64,000 bases of DNA, taken from positions 1-64,000 of the forward strand of contig JAICDD010000013.1 in assembly GCA_020063625.1 (NCBI GenBank), read 5' to 3'. Positions 62,855 through 64,000 of this stretch are shown in pieces. Below the pieces are notes generated by a model. The model was given only the letters and a program-made list of their open reading frames with translations. It was not told the origin of the DNA and searched no databases. Origin of the DNA: Fusobacteriales bacterium (GTDB lineage Bacteria > Fusobacteriota > Fusobacteriia > Fusobacteriales > Fusobacteriaceae). Positions within the stretch are counted from its first letter, which is position 1; every line of letters begins with the position of its first letter. The position numbers and the translations under genes were made by a program.

Positions 62855-64000
62855 ATGGTAAATATCGAAAAATATCTTTTAAAAGTAGAAAAACCAGCTC
62901 AATATTTAGGAAATGAATTGAATACAGTTCATAAAACTGATTTTATCAGTAATATGTGTTTAATTTTTCCAGATACTTATGAGATTGGTATGTCAAATTT
63001 AGGTATAAAAATATTATATACTATAGCAAATAAAGTAGACGGATTCTCTTTAGAAAGAGCTTTTTCTCCTATGGAAGATATGGAAAATATTCTTAGAGAA
63101 AATAATATCCCTATGTTTTCTCTTGAAAGTAAAACACCACTAAATGAATTTGATTTATTAGGTTTTTCCCTAGGATATGAGCTTTGTTATACAAATATAT
63201 TAAACATACTAGAACTTGCAAATATTCCTCACAATAGAGATGAAAGAGATGAAAGTCATCCTCTTATTATGGCAGGAGGTAGTTGTGTTGTAAATCCTAC
63301 TCCTTTAGAAAAATTTATGGATTTCTTTATTATTGGTGATGGAGAAAGAGCAATAAAAGAGGTTGCTGAACTTTTTGTTAAAAATAAACATCTATCAAAA
63401 AAAGAAAAATTAAATTTATTAAAAGATATAGAGGGGGTTTATGTCCCATCTTTACATGATAAAACTAAAGAAACTATAAAAAAAGCTATTGTTAAAGATT
63501 TAGATAATGTAGAATATCAAGGAGAACAAATAGTATCATATATTAATATCGTTCATGATAGATCTATTGTAGAAATCCAAAGAGGATGTAGTAGAGGATG
63601 TAGATTTTGCCAAGCAGGTATTATATATAGACCTATTAGAGAAAAAAATTTATCTACAAACTTAAAACAAATAGAAAATTCTATAATGACTACTGGATAT
63701 AATGAAGTTTCTTTATCTTCACTTAGCAGTTCTGATTATAGTAAAATAGATGTACTTCTTCAAAATATTCAAAAAAAATATTCAAAAGATAATATTAGTG
63801 TATCATTACCATCACTTAGAATGAACCCACACTCTGTAGAAGTAGCAGAAGAGATTCAAACAGGTAAAAAAACGGGATTTACTTTTGCTCCTGAAGCTGG
63901 TTCTCAAAGAATGAGAGATATTATTAATAAAGGGGTTACTGAAGAAGAAATCATAGAAACAGCTATTGCTGCAACAAAAGCAGGATGGAGTAGTTTTAAA
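62855..64000 (+). CDS. Radical SAM protein, TIGR03960 family (partial, runs off window)
   Basis: 382 residues visible, with no stop before the window end. The N-terminal part resembles a B12-binding-like region (FPDTYEIGMSNLGIKILYTI, PMFSLESKTPLNEFDLLGF), and IVEIQRGCSRGCRFCQAGII holds the CxxxCxxC radical SAM cluster motif near residue 250. PSLRMNPHSVEVAEEI and TFAPEAGSQRMRDIINKGVT follow. This is the pattern of the TIGR03960 family, often found upstream of a TIGR03936/DUF2344 gene and ribosomal protein L21 genes. The activity is unknown. AGAAAGGAAAG precedes the ATG. Confidence 0.9.
   Translation, partial: MVNIEKYLLKVEKPAQYLGNELNTVHKTDFISNMCLIFPDTYEIGMSNLGIKILYTIANKVDGFSLERAFSPMEDMENILRENNIPMFSLESKTPLNEFDLLGFSLGYELCYTNILNILELANIPHNRDERDESHPLIMAGGSCVVNPTPLEKFMDFFIIGDGERAIKEVAELFVKNKHLSKKEKLNLLKDIEGVYVPSLHDKTKETIKKAIVKDLDNVEYQGEQIVSYINIVHDRSIVEIQRGCSRGCRFCQAGIIYRPIREKNLSTNLKQIENSIMTTGYNEVSLSSLSSSDYSKIDVLLQNIQKKYSKDNISVSLPSLRMNPHSVEVAEEIQTGKKTGFTFAPEAGSQRMRDIINKGVTEEEIIETAIAATKAGWSSFK

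Noticed and set aside
1-64000. CRISPR array, tRNA or rRNA genes, phage or transposase genes
   Set aside because: Repeat blocks lack regular spacers, no cas, integrase or transposase gene is present, and I recognised no tRNA or rRNA in the gaps.

Overview
The window looks like a chromosomal segment of a very AT-rich anaerobic bacterium with an outer membrane. Lipoproteins, a small predicted beta-barrel protein and the [FeFe]-hydrogenase maturase HydF support this. Codon use, gene content and intergenic repeats made of short CACGAAG/ACACAAAG/CCACGG words suggest Fusobacteriota or a relative. This is an inference: no rRNA or tRNA gene was recognised. A complete-looking late flagellar and chemosensory gene set argues for a motile organism, unlike the well-known non-motile fusobacteria.

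Layout. 0.2-11.5 kb (+): a lipoprotein/unknown pair, then yqhQ-prfA-prmC-queA and a second run rsmD-xseB-ispA-hydF-ruvA-cation efflux. 11.5-19.7 kb: alpha-glucoside use, with a GH65 phosphorylase, beta-phosphoglucomutase, an ABC importer (binding protein and two permeases) and a divergent LacI-type regulator whose likely operators lie at both promoters. 19.7-22.3 kb (+): an alarmone synthetase-like protein, free-methionine sulfoxide reductase, and a CorA-type channel preceded by a tiny leader ORF. 22.4-28.4 kb (-): chemoreceptor, ddl, marC, accB, pheB, ychF. 28.5-34.7 kb (-): comF-yvyF-flgM-flgN-flgK-flgL-yviE-fliW-csrA, the same order as in Bacillus, with a near-consensus sigma-28 promoter before flgM. 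34.6-40.6 kb (-): zinc ribbon protein, yraN, FliK-like protein, rnhB, rluD, secA.

42.3-47.3 kb (-) is the most interesting part. A preQ1-I riboswitch with its own terminator precedes a 2-hydroxyacyl-CoA dehydratase-like protein and its ATP-dependent activase, followed by queD-queE-folE and, after a repeat block, queC. The dehydratase/activase pair is therefore a candidate unrecognised reductase in queuosine synthesis. No queF, queG or queH is seen in the window.

47.9-64 kb: an NSS-type sodium symporter with a MetS-like 31-residue subunit too short for ordinary gene calling; a starch-binding lipoprotein and a pullulanase sharing an operator-like motif; ROK glucokinase and glgC; cheA-mcp-cheW, where cheW carries a frameshift; then a thymidine kinase-dethiobiotin synthetase fusion, a TruA-like protein ending in a KH-like motif, an HD-domain protein and the start of a TIGR03960-type radical SAM gene that runs off the window.

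Five intergenic blocks (1-110, 6082-6600, 14526-15045, 43082-43620, 47330-47840) are mosaics of the same repeat words.
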